Shown here: one piece after another, positions 24,748-33,656 of the stretch
Layout: each line of letters opens with the position of its first letter
Numbering within the stretch: position 1 is the first letter of the stretch
Source of the DNA: JACCZX01 sp038216465
Lineage (GTDB): Bacteria; Pseudomonadota; Gammaproteobacteria; Burkholderiales; Burkholderiaceae_F
DNA length: 33,656 nucleotides
Reading direction: 5' to 3'
Assembly: GCA_038216465.1 (NCBI GenBank)
Contig: JBBQQC010000029.1
Span: 1-33,656 of the forward strand
The notes under the pieces: generated by a model
Told to the model about the DNA's origin: nothing
What the model saw: the letters and a program-made list of their open reading frames with translations, nothing else
The model's database searches: none
Made by a program: the position numbers and the translations under genes

Positions 24748-25560
24748 ATGATCTCGCGCGGGTTTCTGTTCGTCGTCGTCGCCATCTACACCGCATTTGC
24801 CGCGGGGCCGTTCCTGTGGGTTGCGACGCTGTCGCTGCGCACCACCACCGAAATATCGCTCGACCACTACGCGTGGCCCGAGACGCTGCACTGGGAAAAG
24901 TTCCCGCAGGCGTGGTTCAACTCGAACTACAGCGTGTACTTCCAGAACAGCATGCTGGTGGTGGTGTGCGCGGTAATCGTGCTGACCGTCGTCGGCGCGA
25001 TGGCCGCGCACTGCTTTGCGCGCTACCGGTTCCGGCTGAACCGGCTCGCGTACTTCATCATTTTCTCGGCGATCATTTTTCCGCCGCAGATCACGATCAT
25101 CGCGCTGTTCCAGATCCTGGTCGACTACGGCCTTTATAACAGCCTGCTCGGCCTGACGCTGGTGTACATCGCAATCCAGTTGCCGCTGACGGTCTACATC
25201 CTCGAAAGCTTCTTCGCGCGCATACCCGCCGATCTGTTCGACGCCGCACGCATCGACGGCTATCCCGAGTGGCACATCTTCTGGAAGGTGAGCCTGCCGA
25301 TCGCGCTGCCGGCAATCGCCACCACGGTCATCCTGAACACCATCCTGCTTTGGAACGAGTTTCTGTATGCGGTCGTGCTGATCACCGACGAAGCGAAGCG
25401 CACGCTTCCGCTCGGCATCCAGCGCTTCATGGGCGACCAGCTGGAGGACGTCGGGATGATCGCGACCGGACTGATGATCGCGATCATTCCGGTGGTGCTG
25501 ATCTACCTGTTCTTCTCGGAGAAGCTGATTCAGGGCATGACGGCGGGGGCCGTCAAGTAG
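24748..25560 (+). CDS. ABC importer permease, MalG/UgpE type
   Basis: A 270-residue inner-membrane permease with six predicted membrane segments. The EAA loop is present as DLFDAARIDGYPEWHIFWKVSLPIALP. It is the second half of the transmembrane channel with the MalF-type partner. GGAGAG precedes the ATG, 10 nt after the previous stop. Its TAG stop is directly followed by the ATPase ATG with no gap. Confidence 0.92.
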   Translation: MISRGFLFVVVAIYTAFAAGPFLWVATLSLRTTTEISLDHYAWPETLHWEKFPQAWFNSNYSVYFQNSMLVVVCAVIVLTVVGAMAAHCFARYRFRLNRLAYFIIFSAIIFPPQITIIALFQILVDYGLYNSLLGLTLVYIAIQLPLTVYILESFFARIPADLFDAARIDGYPEWHIFWKVSLPIALPAIATTVILNTILLWNEFLYAVVLITDEAKRTLPLGIQRFMGDQLEDVGMIATGLMIAIIPVVLIYLFFSEKLIQGMTAGAVK

Positions 25561-26622
<1,062 letters not shown>

Positions 26623-26637
26623 GTGACGTAGGACACA

Positions 26638-27321
26638 ATGGCCAATCCGCCTGCACTGACGATTCGCCGCAACTTTCCGCGCCCGCCCGCAAATCTCGTC
26701 AAGCGCCTGGGCGAGGCGCCGACCGGCTGGGTGGTTGACGCCAATGGACGCCGCGGCGCGCTGCATTTCGGCGTGCGGCCGGTGACGCGCGCGATGCGTT
26801 TTTGCGGCGTGGCGCTGACCGTACAAAGCCGGCCACGCGACAACCTCGCGCCTTATGCGGCGATCCAGCACGCGCAACCCGGCGACGTGCTGATCATCGC
26901 CACTGGCGCGTACGAGGAGGCAAGCGTCGCCGGCGATGTGCTCCTTGGCATGGCGAAGAATCGGGGTGTATGTGCGCTGGTCACCGACGGCATGGTGCGC
27001 GACATCGACGGACTGAATGCGGTCGGCATCCCCGTGTTCGCACGAGGTCTATCGCCGAACTCACCGTTCAAGGATGGTCCAGGAACGATCGGCCTGCCGA
27101 TTTCGTTGGCGGGTGTTGCGGTCAACGCCGGCGATGTCGTGCTCGGCGACCAGGATGGCGTCGTCGTCATTGCGCGCGAGACGCTCGACGAGGTGCTCGC
27201 CGCGCTGGCGAATGTGAAAGACAAGGAGGCCACGATGGATGACATGGTGCGCAAAGGAGCCACATCGCCGGCCGGCCTCGAGCAACTGATGGCAGACAAG
27301 GGCGTGCATTTTGTCGACTGA
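26638..27321 (+). CDS. RraA-family protein (possible aldolase/decarboxylase)
   Basis: A 227-residue protein of the RraA/HMG-aldolase family (also annotated as demethylmenaquinone methyltransferase-like). Family signatures are PGDVLIIATG, LLGMAKNRGVCALVTDGMVRDIDGL with the metal/substrate-binding Arg-Asp, and VVLGDQDGVVVI. Characterised enzymatic members are metal-dependent pyruvate aldolases or oxaloacetate decarboxylases, while E. coli RraA regulates RNase E. Placement between the importer and the sugar-acid enzymes favours an enzymatic role on a keto-acid. AGGA lies 6 nt before the ATG. Confidence 0.85.
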   Translation: MANPPALTIRRNFPRPPANLVKRLGEAPTGWVVDANGRRGALHFGVRPVTRAMRFCGVALTVQSRPRDNLAPYAAIQHAQPGDVLIIATGAYEEASVAGDVLLGMAKNRGVCALVTDGMVRDIDGLNAVGIPVFARGLSPNSPFKDGPGTIGLPISLAGVAVNAGDVVLGDQDGVVVIARETLDEVLAALANVKDKEATMDDMVRKGATSPAGLEQLMADKGVHFVD

Positions 27322-27333
27322 TGAGGTCGATTG

Positions 27334-28281
27334 ATGATGAAGCGCGTTTTCTATCTGTCGCATGCCACGCCGCAGGTGTACTCGATCATCAGCGACGCAG
27401 TGCCTGCTGGCTTCGGATTGGTGACGCTGGGACGCGACGACGACGACGAGCGGCGCCGGAAAATCGCGGACTGCGAAGTCGTGATCGTCGCCGCTACTCC
27501 TCTGCGCAAACCGGTGATCGACGCCGCGCAGCGCCTCGAACTGGTCCACCACCAGGGCGTCGGCTGGCAGGACACGACCGATCATGTCGAGCTGAAAGCG
27601 CGTGGCATTCCATTAGCGCTGACGCCGGAAGGCACGACGGTCGGCGTGGCTGAACACACGGTGCTGCTGATCCTGGCTGCCCTAAAGATGCTGCCTTTCG
27701 CGGACAGCGAGCTGCGTGCGGGGCGTTTTCACGTCAACGCGCTCAGACCGATGTCGCGTGAACTGAGCGGGCTGACGGTGGGATACATCGGCATGGGCCG
27801 CATTGCGCAAGCGGTCGTCGAGCGCTTGCGCGCGTTCGGCACGCGCAGCATTTTCTTTGATCCCAACGTGCCGGCCGCAGCGGGACTGCGAAGCATGCCG
27901 TTCGAGCACGTATTGCAGCAGGCCGACGTGCTGACGCTGCACGCGCCTCTGACTGCAAACACGCGTCACTTGATCGGTTCCGCGCAGCTTGCGCAGATGA
28001 AGCGCGGCGCCTATCTGGTCAATGCTTCGCGCGGCGGATTGATCGATGAATCAGCGCTGGTGGCAGCGCTCGAATCAGGACATCTTGCCGGCGCGGCGCT
28101 TGACGTGTTCGAGACGGAGCCGATGCCGGCGGCGCACCCACTGGCACGATTCAGCAATATCGTGCTGACGCCGCACATTGCCGCCGGCACGCGCGACGCG
28201 CTGGCGACCAAGATGCGCGCGTTGTTCGCCAACGTGCAGCGGTTCTATTGCGGCGAGCCGCTCGCAAACCGCGTGTTCTGA
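27334..28281 (+). CDS. D-isomer specific 2-hydroxyacid dehydrogenase
   Basis: A 315-residue NAD(P)-dependent dehydrogenase of the SerA/LdhA family. The Rossmann motif GYIGMGRIAQAVVERL begins near residue 150. The catalytic trio is present: Arg233 (NASRGGLID), Glu262 (DVFETEP) and His281 (LTPHIAAGT). It should oxidise the C2 hydroxyl of an acid to a 2-oxo acid, or run in reverse. In this cluster that is the step needed before OtnI. ATG 27334 is 7 nt after GAGG; TTG 27331 and ATG 27337 are in frame alternatives. The stop overlaps the following ATG (TGATG). Confidence 0.92.
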   Translation: MMKRVFYLSHATPQVYSIISDAVPAGFGLVTLGRDDDDERRRKIADCEVVIVAATPLRKPVIDAAQRLELVHHQGVGWQDTTDHVELKARGIPLALTPEGTTVGVAEHTVLLILAALKMLPFADSELRAGRFHVNALRPMSRELSGLTVGYIGMGRIAQAVVERLRAFGTRSIFFDPNVPAAAGLRSMPFEHVLQQADVLTLHAPLTANTRHLIGSAQLAQMKRGAYLVNASRGGLIDESALVAALESGHLAGAALDVFETEPMPAAHPLARFSNIVLTPHIAAGTRDALATKMRALFANVQRFYCGEPLANRVF

Positions 28282-29267
28282 TGAGCCTGCGTGTTGCCAT
28301 CGCGGGTGCAGGCTGGGTCAGCCAACATCATCTTGGCGCCTGGAACTCGCTGCGGAACGCGGAAGTCGTTGCCATCTGCGACCCGCAGCTCGCACGCGCC
28401 AAGACGCGCGCACACGAGTTTGGTATCGCAAGTGTGTTCACCGATGCGGCGGAAATGCTCGACGCCACGCGACCCGATGCGCTCGATATCGCTGCGCCGG
28501 TCGAGATGCATGGCGCGCTATGCCGGCTCGCAGCCGAGCGCGGCGTTCACATCCTGTGCCAGAAGCCGCTCGCGGCGACGCTGGAAGAAGCGCAACAAAC
28601 AGTGGCCGCCGTCGCAAGCCGCGTGCGGATGATGGTGCATGAGAATTGGCGCTTCCGTCCGCAGTACCGGCAGATACGCCGCTGGCTCGACGAAGGCGCC
28701 CTCGGCGAGCCGTTGGCGTGCGCGATGCGGGTCAGATCATCGGGCCTATTGCCCGACGCCGCAGGGCGTTATGCGCAAATCGAGCGGCAGCCTTTTTTTG
28801 CGACGCTGCCTAGGCTGCTGATCGGCGAATTGCTGGTGCATCACCTCGATGTCGTGCGCTGGCTGTTGGGCCCGCTGACGGTCCTCGCTGCGCGCACCGG
28901 CACAGCATGCAAGGCTGTGCGCGGCGAAGACCGCGCGCTGATTCTGCTCGGCGGCGCGCTTCGCACCGCAGTGGTCGACGGCAACCTCGCCGCGGCCGGC
29001 ACGCCCAGCCAGCCGCGCGATCAGTTTGAATTGATCGGCACGCGCGGCGCTGCCTATTTCGATGCCGACGAAGTGCGGCTGGCGGGGGCCCGCGAAGAAG
29101 CTTTGCAAATCGACGCGGACGCTGCGTACCGCGCCAGCTATTCAGGCGCGATCGGCCATTTTGTCGCATCGCTCGCGAGTGGCGCGCGCTTCGAAACGGA
29201 CCCCAGCGACAACCTGCAGACGCTCGCGCTGGTCGAGCAAGCGTACGCGATGGCGGCAGCACGGTGA
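28281..29267 (+). CDS. Gfo/Idh/MocA-family oxidoreductase
   Basis: A 328-residue NAD(P)-dependent oxidoreductase. The N-terminal nucleotide-binding motif is VAIAGAGWVSQHHLGAW, and the second domain carries the HHLDVVRWLLGP stretch typical of the family. The usual EKP motif, whose lysine contacts substrate and cofactor, reads QKP here (CQKPLAATLEEA; Gln codon at 28560-28562). ATG 28281 overlaps the previous stop by one base; an in-frame start at 28248 would lie inside the preceding gene. Likely substrate is a sugar, sugar acid or lactone handled by this cluster. Its stop overlaps the GntR GTG start. Confidence 0.9.
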   Translation: MSLRVAIAGAGWVSQHHLGAWNSLRNAEVVAICDPQLARAKTRAHEFGIASVFTDAAEMLDATRPDALDIAAPVEMHGALCRLAAERGVHILCQKPLAATLEEAQQTVAAVASRVRMMVHENWRFRPQYRQIRRWLDEGALGEPLACAMRVRSSGLLPDAAGRYAQIERQPFFATLPRLLIGELLVHHLDVVRWLLGPLTVLAARTGTACKAVRGEDRALILLGGALRTAVVDGNLAAAGTPSQPRDQFELIGTRGAAYFDADEVRLAGAREEALQIDADAAYRASYSGAIGHFVASLASGARFETDPSDNLQTLALVEQAYAMAAAR

Positions 29268-29926
29268 ACACCTATCAGATTGTCGACCCGCTCGAGCGCA
29301 CTGTCGCCGCGCTGCAAGAGGACATCGTGCTCGGGCGGCTTCCGCCGGGCGCGCGCCTGATCGAAGAAGACTTGGCGGATCGCTTGCATACCAAGCGTCA
29401 CGTGCTGCGCGCGGCGTTCATGGAGCTCGAGCGCTTCGGACTGGTCGAGCGCAAGCGCAATCATGGCGCCTCGGTGCGGCAACTGACGCTGCAGGATGTC
29501 ACGCAGATCTACGAAGTGCGCCGCATTCTCGAACGGGCGGCGGCGGTGCAGATTCCGTTACCGCTCGATGCGGTTCACCTGCAGGCGGTGACCGCCGCGC
29601 AGCGCCGGCACGATGCGGCGGTCGCGGCCGGCGACCCGAAGGCGGTGTTCGTGGCCAACTTCGAATTTCACGAGGCATTGTTTGCCGCGTGCGGCAATCC
29701 GTACCTGGCCGCAGCGATCGACGACTTCCGAAAGAAAACACACGTCGTCTGGTCGTACGCGATCGTCAGGCCCGAATACTTTCGCAACGCGCAGCGCGAG
29801 CACAAGGCGATGTTGAAAGCGATTCGCGACGGCAATCGCAAGAAACTGATCGAGTTGTGCGCAGAGCACCTGAATATTTCGAGTAACGCGTACGTGCAGA
29901 CGCAGCGGCTGCGGTTCGAAAGCTGA
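29264..29926 (+). CDS. GntR-family (FCD subgroup) regulator of the cluster
   Basis: A 220-residue regulator with an N-terminal winged helix (LQEDIVLGRLPPGARLIEEDLADRLHTKRHVLRAAFMELERFGLVERKRNHGA compressed over residues 15-70) and a helical FCD ligand domain from about residue 85 (EVRRILERAAA ... NFEFHEALFAACGNPYL ... EHKAMLKAI). FCD regulators usually bind organic acids and release DNA on binding. It starts with GTG 29264, overlapping the previous stop by 4 nt, and sits mid-operon between the oxidoreductases and otnK. The perfect palindrome at 22168-22203 is the best candidate operator in the window. Confidence 0.9.
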   Translation: MNTYQIVDPLERTVAALQEDIVLGRLPPGARLIEEDLADRLHTKRHVLRAAFMELERFGLVERKRNHGASVRQLTLQDVTQIYEVRRILERAAAVQIPLPLDAVHLQAVTAAQRRHDAAVAAGDPKAVFVANFEFHEALFAACGNPYLAAAIDDFRKKTHVVWSYAIVRPEYFRNAQREHKAMLKAIRDGNRKKLIELCAEHLNISSNAYVQTQRLRFES

Positions 29927-29954
29927 CTCGCACAGCGCCGGTACCGGAACACTG

Positions 29955-31223
29955 ATGCCTGCTCTTCTCGGTTGCATTGCCGATGACCTGACGGGCGGCA
30001 CCGACTTGTCCGGAATCCTGGTCAACAATGGCATGCGGACCGTGCAGATGATCGGCGTACCCGACGGCGCGTGGCCCGCCGACGCAGACGCAGTCGTCGT
30101 CGCTCTAAAGTCGCGCACCAGCCCGGTCCAGGAAGCGGTGACCGAATCGCTGCAGGCACTGCAATGGCTGCGAGCGGCCGGCTGCGTTCAGTACTACTTC
30201 AAGTACTGCTCGACGTTCGATTCGACTGCACAGGGCAACATCGGTCCGGTCGCGGACGCGTTGATGGATGCGCTCGGCACCGATTTCACGATTGCGTGCT
30301 CCGCCTTTCCCGCCACTCGCCGCACGATCTATCAGGGCTATCTGTTCGTCGGCGGAGTTCTCCTCAGCGAGAGCGGGATGCAGCATCATCCGCTGACGCC
30401 GATGACTGACGCCAATCTGGTGCGCGTTCTGCGACAGCAGACGCAGCGCAAGGTCGGGCTGATCGATCACGCCATCGTCAGCGTGGGCAGCAACGCCATC
30501 GCGGATCGCTTCGCGGTGCTTCGCAGCGACGGGATCAGCCTAGCTATCGTCGATGCGATCTCGGACCAGGATCTCGGCGAGATTGCCGCCGCGGCCGCAA
30601 CGCTTCCTCTCATAACGGGCGGCTCAGGTTTGGCGCAGGGACTGCCGCGAAATTTCCGACAGCATGGATTGTTGCCTACGACCGCCGCGCCGGATGACTT
30701 CTCGGCTGGCGGCTCCAAAGCCGTCATTGCGGGTAGCTGTTCGGCGACCACGCGAAATCAGGTTGACATGATGCGTGCGCTGCATCCGGCGTTTCGCGTC
30801 GATCCGATTGCGCTAGCAAATGGGGACGATGTTGTCGGCGCCGCTGTCGAGTGGGCGCGTGTGCATGTCGCCGATCAGCCAGTCCTGATTTACGCGACAG
30901 CCGCGCCGCCGGATGTCAGGCAAGTCCAAGCGACATTGGGTATCACCAGATCGGCCGCGCTTGTGGAGCATGCACTCGCAGCGATCGCTGTAGGCCTCGT
31001 TGGGCTTGGCGTCGGCCAATTGATCATCGCGGGAGGCGAGACATCGGGTGCAGTGCTGCAAGCGCTTGGCGTGACCCGACTGACGATTGGTCGCCAGATC
31101 GACCCCGGCGTGCCGTGGACCCGGACGATTGTGCAGAAGCCTAAGCGCCGGACGCTCGCACTTGCGTTGAAATCCGGTAACTTCGGCAGTCCGGATTTTT
31201 TCCTGAAAGCTTGGACCAGTTGA
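29955..31223 (+). CDS. otnK: 3-oxo-tetronate kinase OtnK (DUF1537 family)
   Basis: A 422-residue four-carbon acid sugar kinase. The N-terminal signature CIADDLTGGTDLSG and the FKYCSTFDSTAQGNIGPVADAL segment are diagnostic of the DUF1537/SBD family, and the C-terminal nucleotide-binding part contains GGETSGAVLQALG. OtnK phosphorylates 3-oxo-tetronate (2-dehydro-threonate isomer) at C4 to 3-oxo-tetronate 4-phosphate. It is followed in order by OtnC and OtnI, which fixes its identity within the family as OtnK rather than DtnK, where a PdxA2 partner would be expected. The ribosome site is weak (CCGGAAC). Confidence 0.93.
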   Translation: MPALLGCIADDLTGGTDLSGILVNNGMRTVQMIGVPDGAWPADADAVVVALKSRTSPVQEAVTESLQALQWLRAAGCVQYYFKYCSTFDSTAQGNIGPVADALMDALGTDFTIACSAFPATRRTIYQGYLFVGGVLLSESGMQHHPLTPMTDANLVRVLRQQTQRKVGLIDHAIVSVGSNAIADRFAVLRSDGISLAIVDAISDQDLGEIAAAAATLPLITGGSGLAQGLPRNFRQHGLLPTTAAPDDFSAGGSKAVIAGSCSATTRNQVDMMRALHPAFRVDPIALANGDDVVGAAVEWARVHVADQPVLIYATAAPPDVRQVQATLGITRSAALVEHALAAIAVGLVGLGVGQLIIAGGETSGAVLQALGVTRLTIGRQIDPGVPWTRTIVQKPKRRTLALALKSGNFGSPDFFLKAWTS

Positions 31224-31233
31224 AGCAGGCGGC

Positions 31234-31884
31234 ATGAGCATCGCTGACAAAGAAGATGCGCTACGGGAAAGCATCGTCGCGCACGGCCGCTCGCTTTTCG
31301 AGCGCGGCCTAGCGACCGGCAGCAGCGGCAACCTCAGTGCGCGGCTCGAAGATGGATGGCTGCTGACACCGACCGATTCGTGCCTCGGCCAGCTCGACCC
31401 CGCGCGGCTGTCGAAGCTCGATTGGAGCGGGCAGCTGATCAGCGGCGACCCGCCATCGAAAGAAGCCTTCCTGCATCGCGCGATCTACAGCGAGCGCGCA
31501 ACCGCCAACGCGATCGTACATCTGCACTCGACCTATTCGGCGGCGGTGTCGTGCATGACGGGACTGGATCCGAACAATTGCTTGCCGCCGTTGACTGCGT
31601 ACTTCGTGATCAAGGTAGGACACTTGCCGTTGGTGCCCTACCATCGGCCCGGTGATACTACGCTTGCGGACTCAATACGTGAGCTTGCGCGTACGCACGC
31701 GGCGCTGCTGCTTGCCAACCATGGCCCGGTCGTTTCCGGCATTTCGCTCGAAGCGGCAATCTATGCGACCGAGGAGCTGGAAGAGACTGCCAAGTTGTTT
31801 CTGTTGTTGCGCGGTGCGCCGGTGCGCGCATTAACACCAGCGCAGGTCAACGAGCTGCGCTCGGCTTTCAGTGCGCAGCTTTAG
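31234..31884 (+). CDS. otnC: 3-oxo-tetronate 4-phosphate decarboxylase OtnC
   Basis: A 216-residue class II aldolase/adducin-family enzyme. Zinc-binding histidines are visible as His96 and His98 (IVHLHSTYS) and His163 (LANHGPVV); the family's Gly-rich GLATGSSGNLSAR loop lies near residue 26. In the Otn pathway it decarboxylates 3-oxo-tetronate 4-phosphate to dihydroxyacetone phosphate. It begins 10 nt after otnK and ends 3 nt before otnI, so the three genes are tightly coupled. Confidence 0.92.
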   Translation: MSIADKEDALRESIVAHGRSLFERGLATGSSGNLSARLEDGWLLTPTDSCLGQLDPARLSKLDWSGQLISGDPPSKEAFLHRAIYSERATANAIVHLHSTYSAAVSCMTGLDPNNCLPPLTAYFVIKVGHLPLVPYHRPGDTTLADSIRELARTHAALLLANHGPVVSGISLEAAIYATEELEETAKLFLLLRGAPVRALTPAQVNELRSAFSAQL

Positions 31885-31887
31885 CCG

Positions 31888-32679
31888 ATGCCGAAATTCG
31901 CAGCGAATCTCGGAATGCTGTTCACCGAGTTGCCGTTCGAGCAGCGGTTTGCGGCTGCTGCGCGCAATGGTTTCAAGGCCGTCGAGCTGCTGTTTCCGTA
32001 CGACCATGCACCGCGCGATATTGCGAAGTGGCTCGACGACAGCGGGCTGCAGAACCGCGGACTCAACGTGTGGCCAGGCGACGCGGCCAAGGGTGAGCGC
32101 GGGTTGGCTTCGCTTCCCGGCCGCGAGCGTGACTTTCGCTCGGCACTTGCCCGCGCACTGGAATACGCCGAAGCGACCAGGACGCCGACCTTGCACGCGA
32201 TGTGCGGCATCGTTCCGCCCGGCGGCGATCGCGCTGCGCATCGTGCGGTGTACATCGAAAACCTCGCGTTCGCCGCGCACGAGCTCGCGAAAACAGGCCG
32301 CACCTTGCTGATCGAGCCAATCAATCCACGCGATATACCCGGATATTTCCTAAATACGCAGGCTGACGCGCACACGATCGTCGCAGACGTCGCCGCCCCG
32401 AGCCTGAAAGTGCAGATGGATTTCTATCATGCACAGATCGTCGAAGGCGATCTCGCGATGAAGTTCAGAAAATACTTCGACAACGTGGGGCACGTGCAGA
32501 TCGCCGGCGTACCCGATCGCAACGAACCCGACCAAGGCGAAGTCGACTATGTGTATCTGCTGCGCCTCCTCGACGAGATGAACTACGCCGGATGGGTCGG
32601 CTGTGAGTATCGACCACGCAGAACCACTCAGGAGGGGCTGGGCTGGATGCAGCGCTTGTGCCCAACCACCCAGCGATGA
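31888..32679 (+). CDS. otnI: 2-oxo-tetronate isomerase OtnI
   Basis: A 263-residue TIM-barrel isomerase of the hydroxypyruvate isomerase (Hyi) family. The two glutamates that carry the metal and isomerisation chemistry are present: Glu143 (LLIEPINPRDIPGYF) and Glu240 (VGCEYRP). These match the family positions closely, and MDFYHAQIVEGDL and GHVQIAGVPDRNEPDQGE are the standard metal-site strands. OtnI converts 2-oxo-tetronate to 3-oxo-tetronate for OtnK. It is the last gene of the operon on this strand and converges with the DsbA-like gene 22 nt further on. Confidence 0.92.
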   Translation: MPKFAANLGMLFTELPFEQRFAAAARNGFKAVELLFPYDHAPRDIAKWLDDSGLQNRGLNVWPGDAAKGERGLASLPGRERDFRSALARALEYAEATRTPTLHAMCGIVPPGGDRAAHRAVYIENLAFAAHELAKTGRTLLIEPINPRDIPGYFLNTQADAHTIVADVAAPSLKVQMDFYHAQIVEGDLAMKFRKYFDNVGHVQIAGVPDRNEPDQGEVDYVYLLRLLDEMNYAGWVGCEYRPRRTTQEGLGWMQRLCPTTQR

Positions 32680-32701
32680 GGTCGTGCTCACCGGCGGCGC
32701 G

Positions 32702-33256
32702 TCAGGCCGGCGCGGCGCCGCGCACATCGTCGGCGTACGCGGCCCTTTCGACCGCTTCGAACAGGCCAGCAATTCCAAATGAAACGTCGTGCAGCTTGCC
32801 GTTAATAAAGAAGGTCGGTGTCGCGCGTACTCCGCTCCGCACTCCGCTCTCCTCGTGCTCGCGGATGCGCTGCAAGTAAACCGTATCGCTCATCTCTGCC
32901 GAGAAGCGCGTCATGTCGAGTTCCAGCCGCTGTGCGTAGAGCTGCAAATGGTCGGGGCTCAAAGCGGGCTGCCGCTCGAAAAGAAGGTCATGCATGGGCC
33001 AAAATCTTTCCTGCCCGCCCGCGCATTCCGCCGCCAACGCCGCATCAAGCGCGTGAGGATGAACTTGCTCCAGCGGAAAGTGGCGATATGCAAATCGCAA
33101 GCGATCGTGGAAATGCGCCAGCAGTAACTTGACTACAGGTGCAGCCTGTTTGCAGTCAGGACACTCGAAATCACCGTATTCGACCAACGTCAGTCGCAAG
33201 TGCGAGGGGCCGATTGTGTGATCAGTCGGTCCAACCGGAATTGCCAAGTCGAACAT
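32702..33256 (-). CDS. DsbA-like thioredoxin-fold protein without signal peptide
   Basis: A 184-residue thioredoxin-fold (Thioredoxin_4/DsbA-like) protein. The redox motif CPDC (Cys32, Cys35) follows the strand LTLVEYGDFE, and the cis-proline loop reads RATPTFFING. There is no signal peptide, so it should act in the cytoplasm, unlike DsbA itself; such proteins are found as stand-alone oxidoreductases and in fusions. AAGGA lies about 7 nt before the ATG. It is on the strand opposite the sugar-acid operon and probably unrelated to it. Confidence 0.88.
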   Translation of the reverse strand: MFDLAIPVGPTDHTIGPSHLRLTLVEYGDFECPDCKQAAPVVKLLLAHFHDRLRFAYRHFPLEQVHPHALDAALAAECAGGQERFWPMHDLLFERQPALSPDHLQLYAQRLELDMTRFSAEMSDTVYLQRIREHEESGVRSGVRATPTFFINGKLHDVSFGIAGLFEAVERAAYADDVRGAAPA

Positions 33257-33397
33257 GTACGTGTCCTTATCAGCCTTCCACTGGAGTCCGGGCCTGGCGG
33301 ATGCGCCGGAAGCGCGGACGCAACGCCGTACTAGACAAGTTCTTGCGCGCGGAGTGAAGATGGGAAAAAGAAGCTTGCCACAATTAAGGAGACAGCC

Positions 33398-33656
33398 ATG
33401 AGGTCATCAACAAAAACACCGATTCGCGGCGCACTTTCGTGATGACAACTGCAGGTACCAGCCTGGCAGCCGTCGGCACGCAATCGTTCGAGTTCAAACC
33501 GAACCAGCGCTACCCCGACGTGTCGGTGCAAATCCTCGACCCGAGCTTCACCAAGTACCGCATCTACAGCAGCACCGTCGAACAGGTCGCCACTGGCATG
33601 CGCTGGGCCGAAGGCCCTGTGTGGTTCGGTGATGGTCGTTATGTGCTGGTCAGCGA
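33398..33656 (+). CDS. Tat-exported SMP-30/gluconolactonase, partial, with a frameshift near the start
   Basis: The 5' part of an SMP-30/gluconolactonase-like gene, cut by the window end. The body reads RYPDVSVQILDPSFTKYRI and later GMRWAEGPVWFGDGRYVLVSD, whose EGPVW motif holds the metal-binding Glu of this beta-propeller family. A fine ribosome site (AAGGAG, 6 nt) precedes ATG 33398, but that frame stops at TGA 33440-33442 after 14 codons. The lactonase frame just upstream of ATG 33442 reads NTDSRRTFVMTTAGTSLAAV, a twin-arginine signal. Adding one A to the A5 run at 33412-33416 would join the two into a perfect Tat leader. The base is either missing by error or really lost. If lost, restart at the overlapping ATG 33442 would give a protein lacking the RR motif. 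Its location suggests lactone hydrolysis feeding the sugar-acid pathway. Confidence 0.75.

Noticed and set aside
32720..32740. GC-rich palindrome GCGCGGCGCCGCGC near the end of the DsbA-like gene
   Set aside because: It lies within coding sequence and lacks a T-run, so there is no reason to call a terminator or operator.

Overview
The window reads as chromosomal DNA of a GC-rich betaproteobacterium, most likely Burkholderiales-related. This is inferred from gene content: a fused IcmF, a DUF3563 protein, a decayed Bug/TctC receptor gene and an FCD-type GntR sugar-acid locus. Genes are dense, often overlapping by 1-8 nt (TGATG, ATGA). I see no tRNA, rRNA, CRISPR array or insertion sequence.

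Left end (1-6.2 kb), mostly minus strand. The 5' tip of an unknown gene (1-56) lies beyond an E. coli-like LexA box (231-250). Next is a PemK/MazF-type toxin-antitoxin pair with a promoter/operator overlapping a perfect inverted repeat. An apparent operon follows: TetR regulator, DedA-rhodanese fusion, and fused isobutyryl-CoA mutase IcmF.

6.2-13.4 kb. A tripartite RND multidrug efflux pump (adaptor, pump, outer-membrane channel) is divergent from the TetR gene across an operator nearly identical to the E. coli AcrR site. A LysR regulator abuts the channel gene tail to tail and has its own T-N11-A box.

13.5-18.6 kb is the most unusual part. A DUF3563 protein is followed by a 1070-residue regulator with a STAND-like ATPase, a helical-repeat middle and a C-terminal SARP-like winged helix plus BTAD. 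Then come a 65-residue peptide and a calpain-family (C2) cysteine protease with its Cys/His/Asn triad intact. The three genes look like one transcription unit and may form an undescribed regulator-peptide-protease system.

18.6-22.1 kb. This holds a FlK-like thioesterase, a small membrane protein, a secreted protein of unknown function and an OmpR/PmrA-type two-component system. A PmrA-like direct repeat at the kinase stop codon and a strong terminator follow.

22.1-33.7 kb is a sugar-acid uptake and catabolic cluster. It opens with a perfect 36-bp palindrome over a promoter and the wreck of a TctC/Bug receptor gene. A complete sugar-type ABC importer follows (binding protein, two permeases, ATPase), then an RraA-like protein, a D-2-hydroxyacid dehydrogenase, a Gfo/Idh/MocA oxidoreductase, an FCD GntR regulator and OtnK-OtnC-OtnI. 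The Otn enzymes convert 2-oxo-tetronate to dihydroxyacetone phosphate, so the cluster probably consumes threonate, erythronate or a related acid. No canonical LtnD/DenD dehydrogenase is visible; one of the two other oxidoreductases may replace it. A DsbA-like protein (minus strand) and the start of a Tat-type SMP-30/gluconolactonase gene, with an apparent one-base frameshift, close the window.
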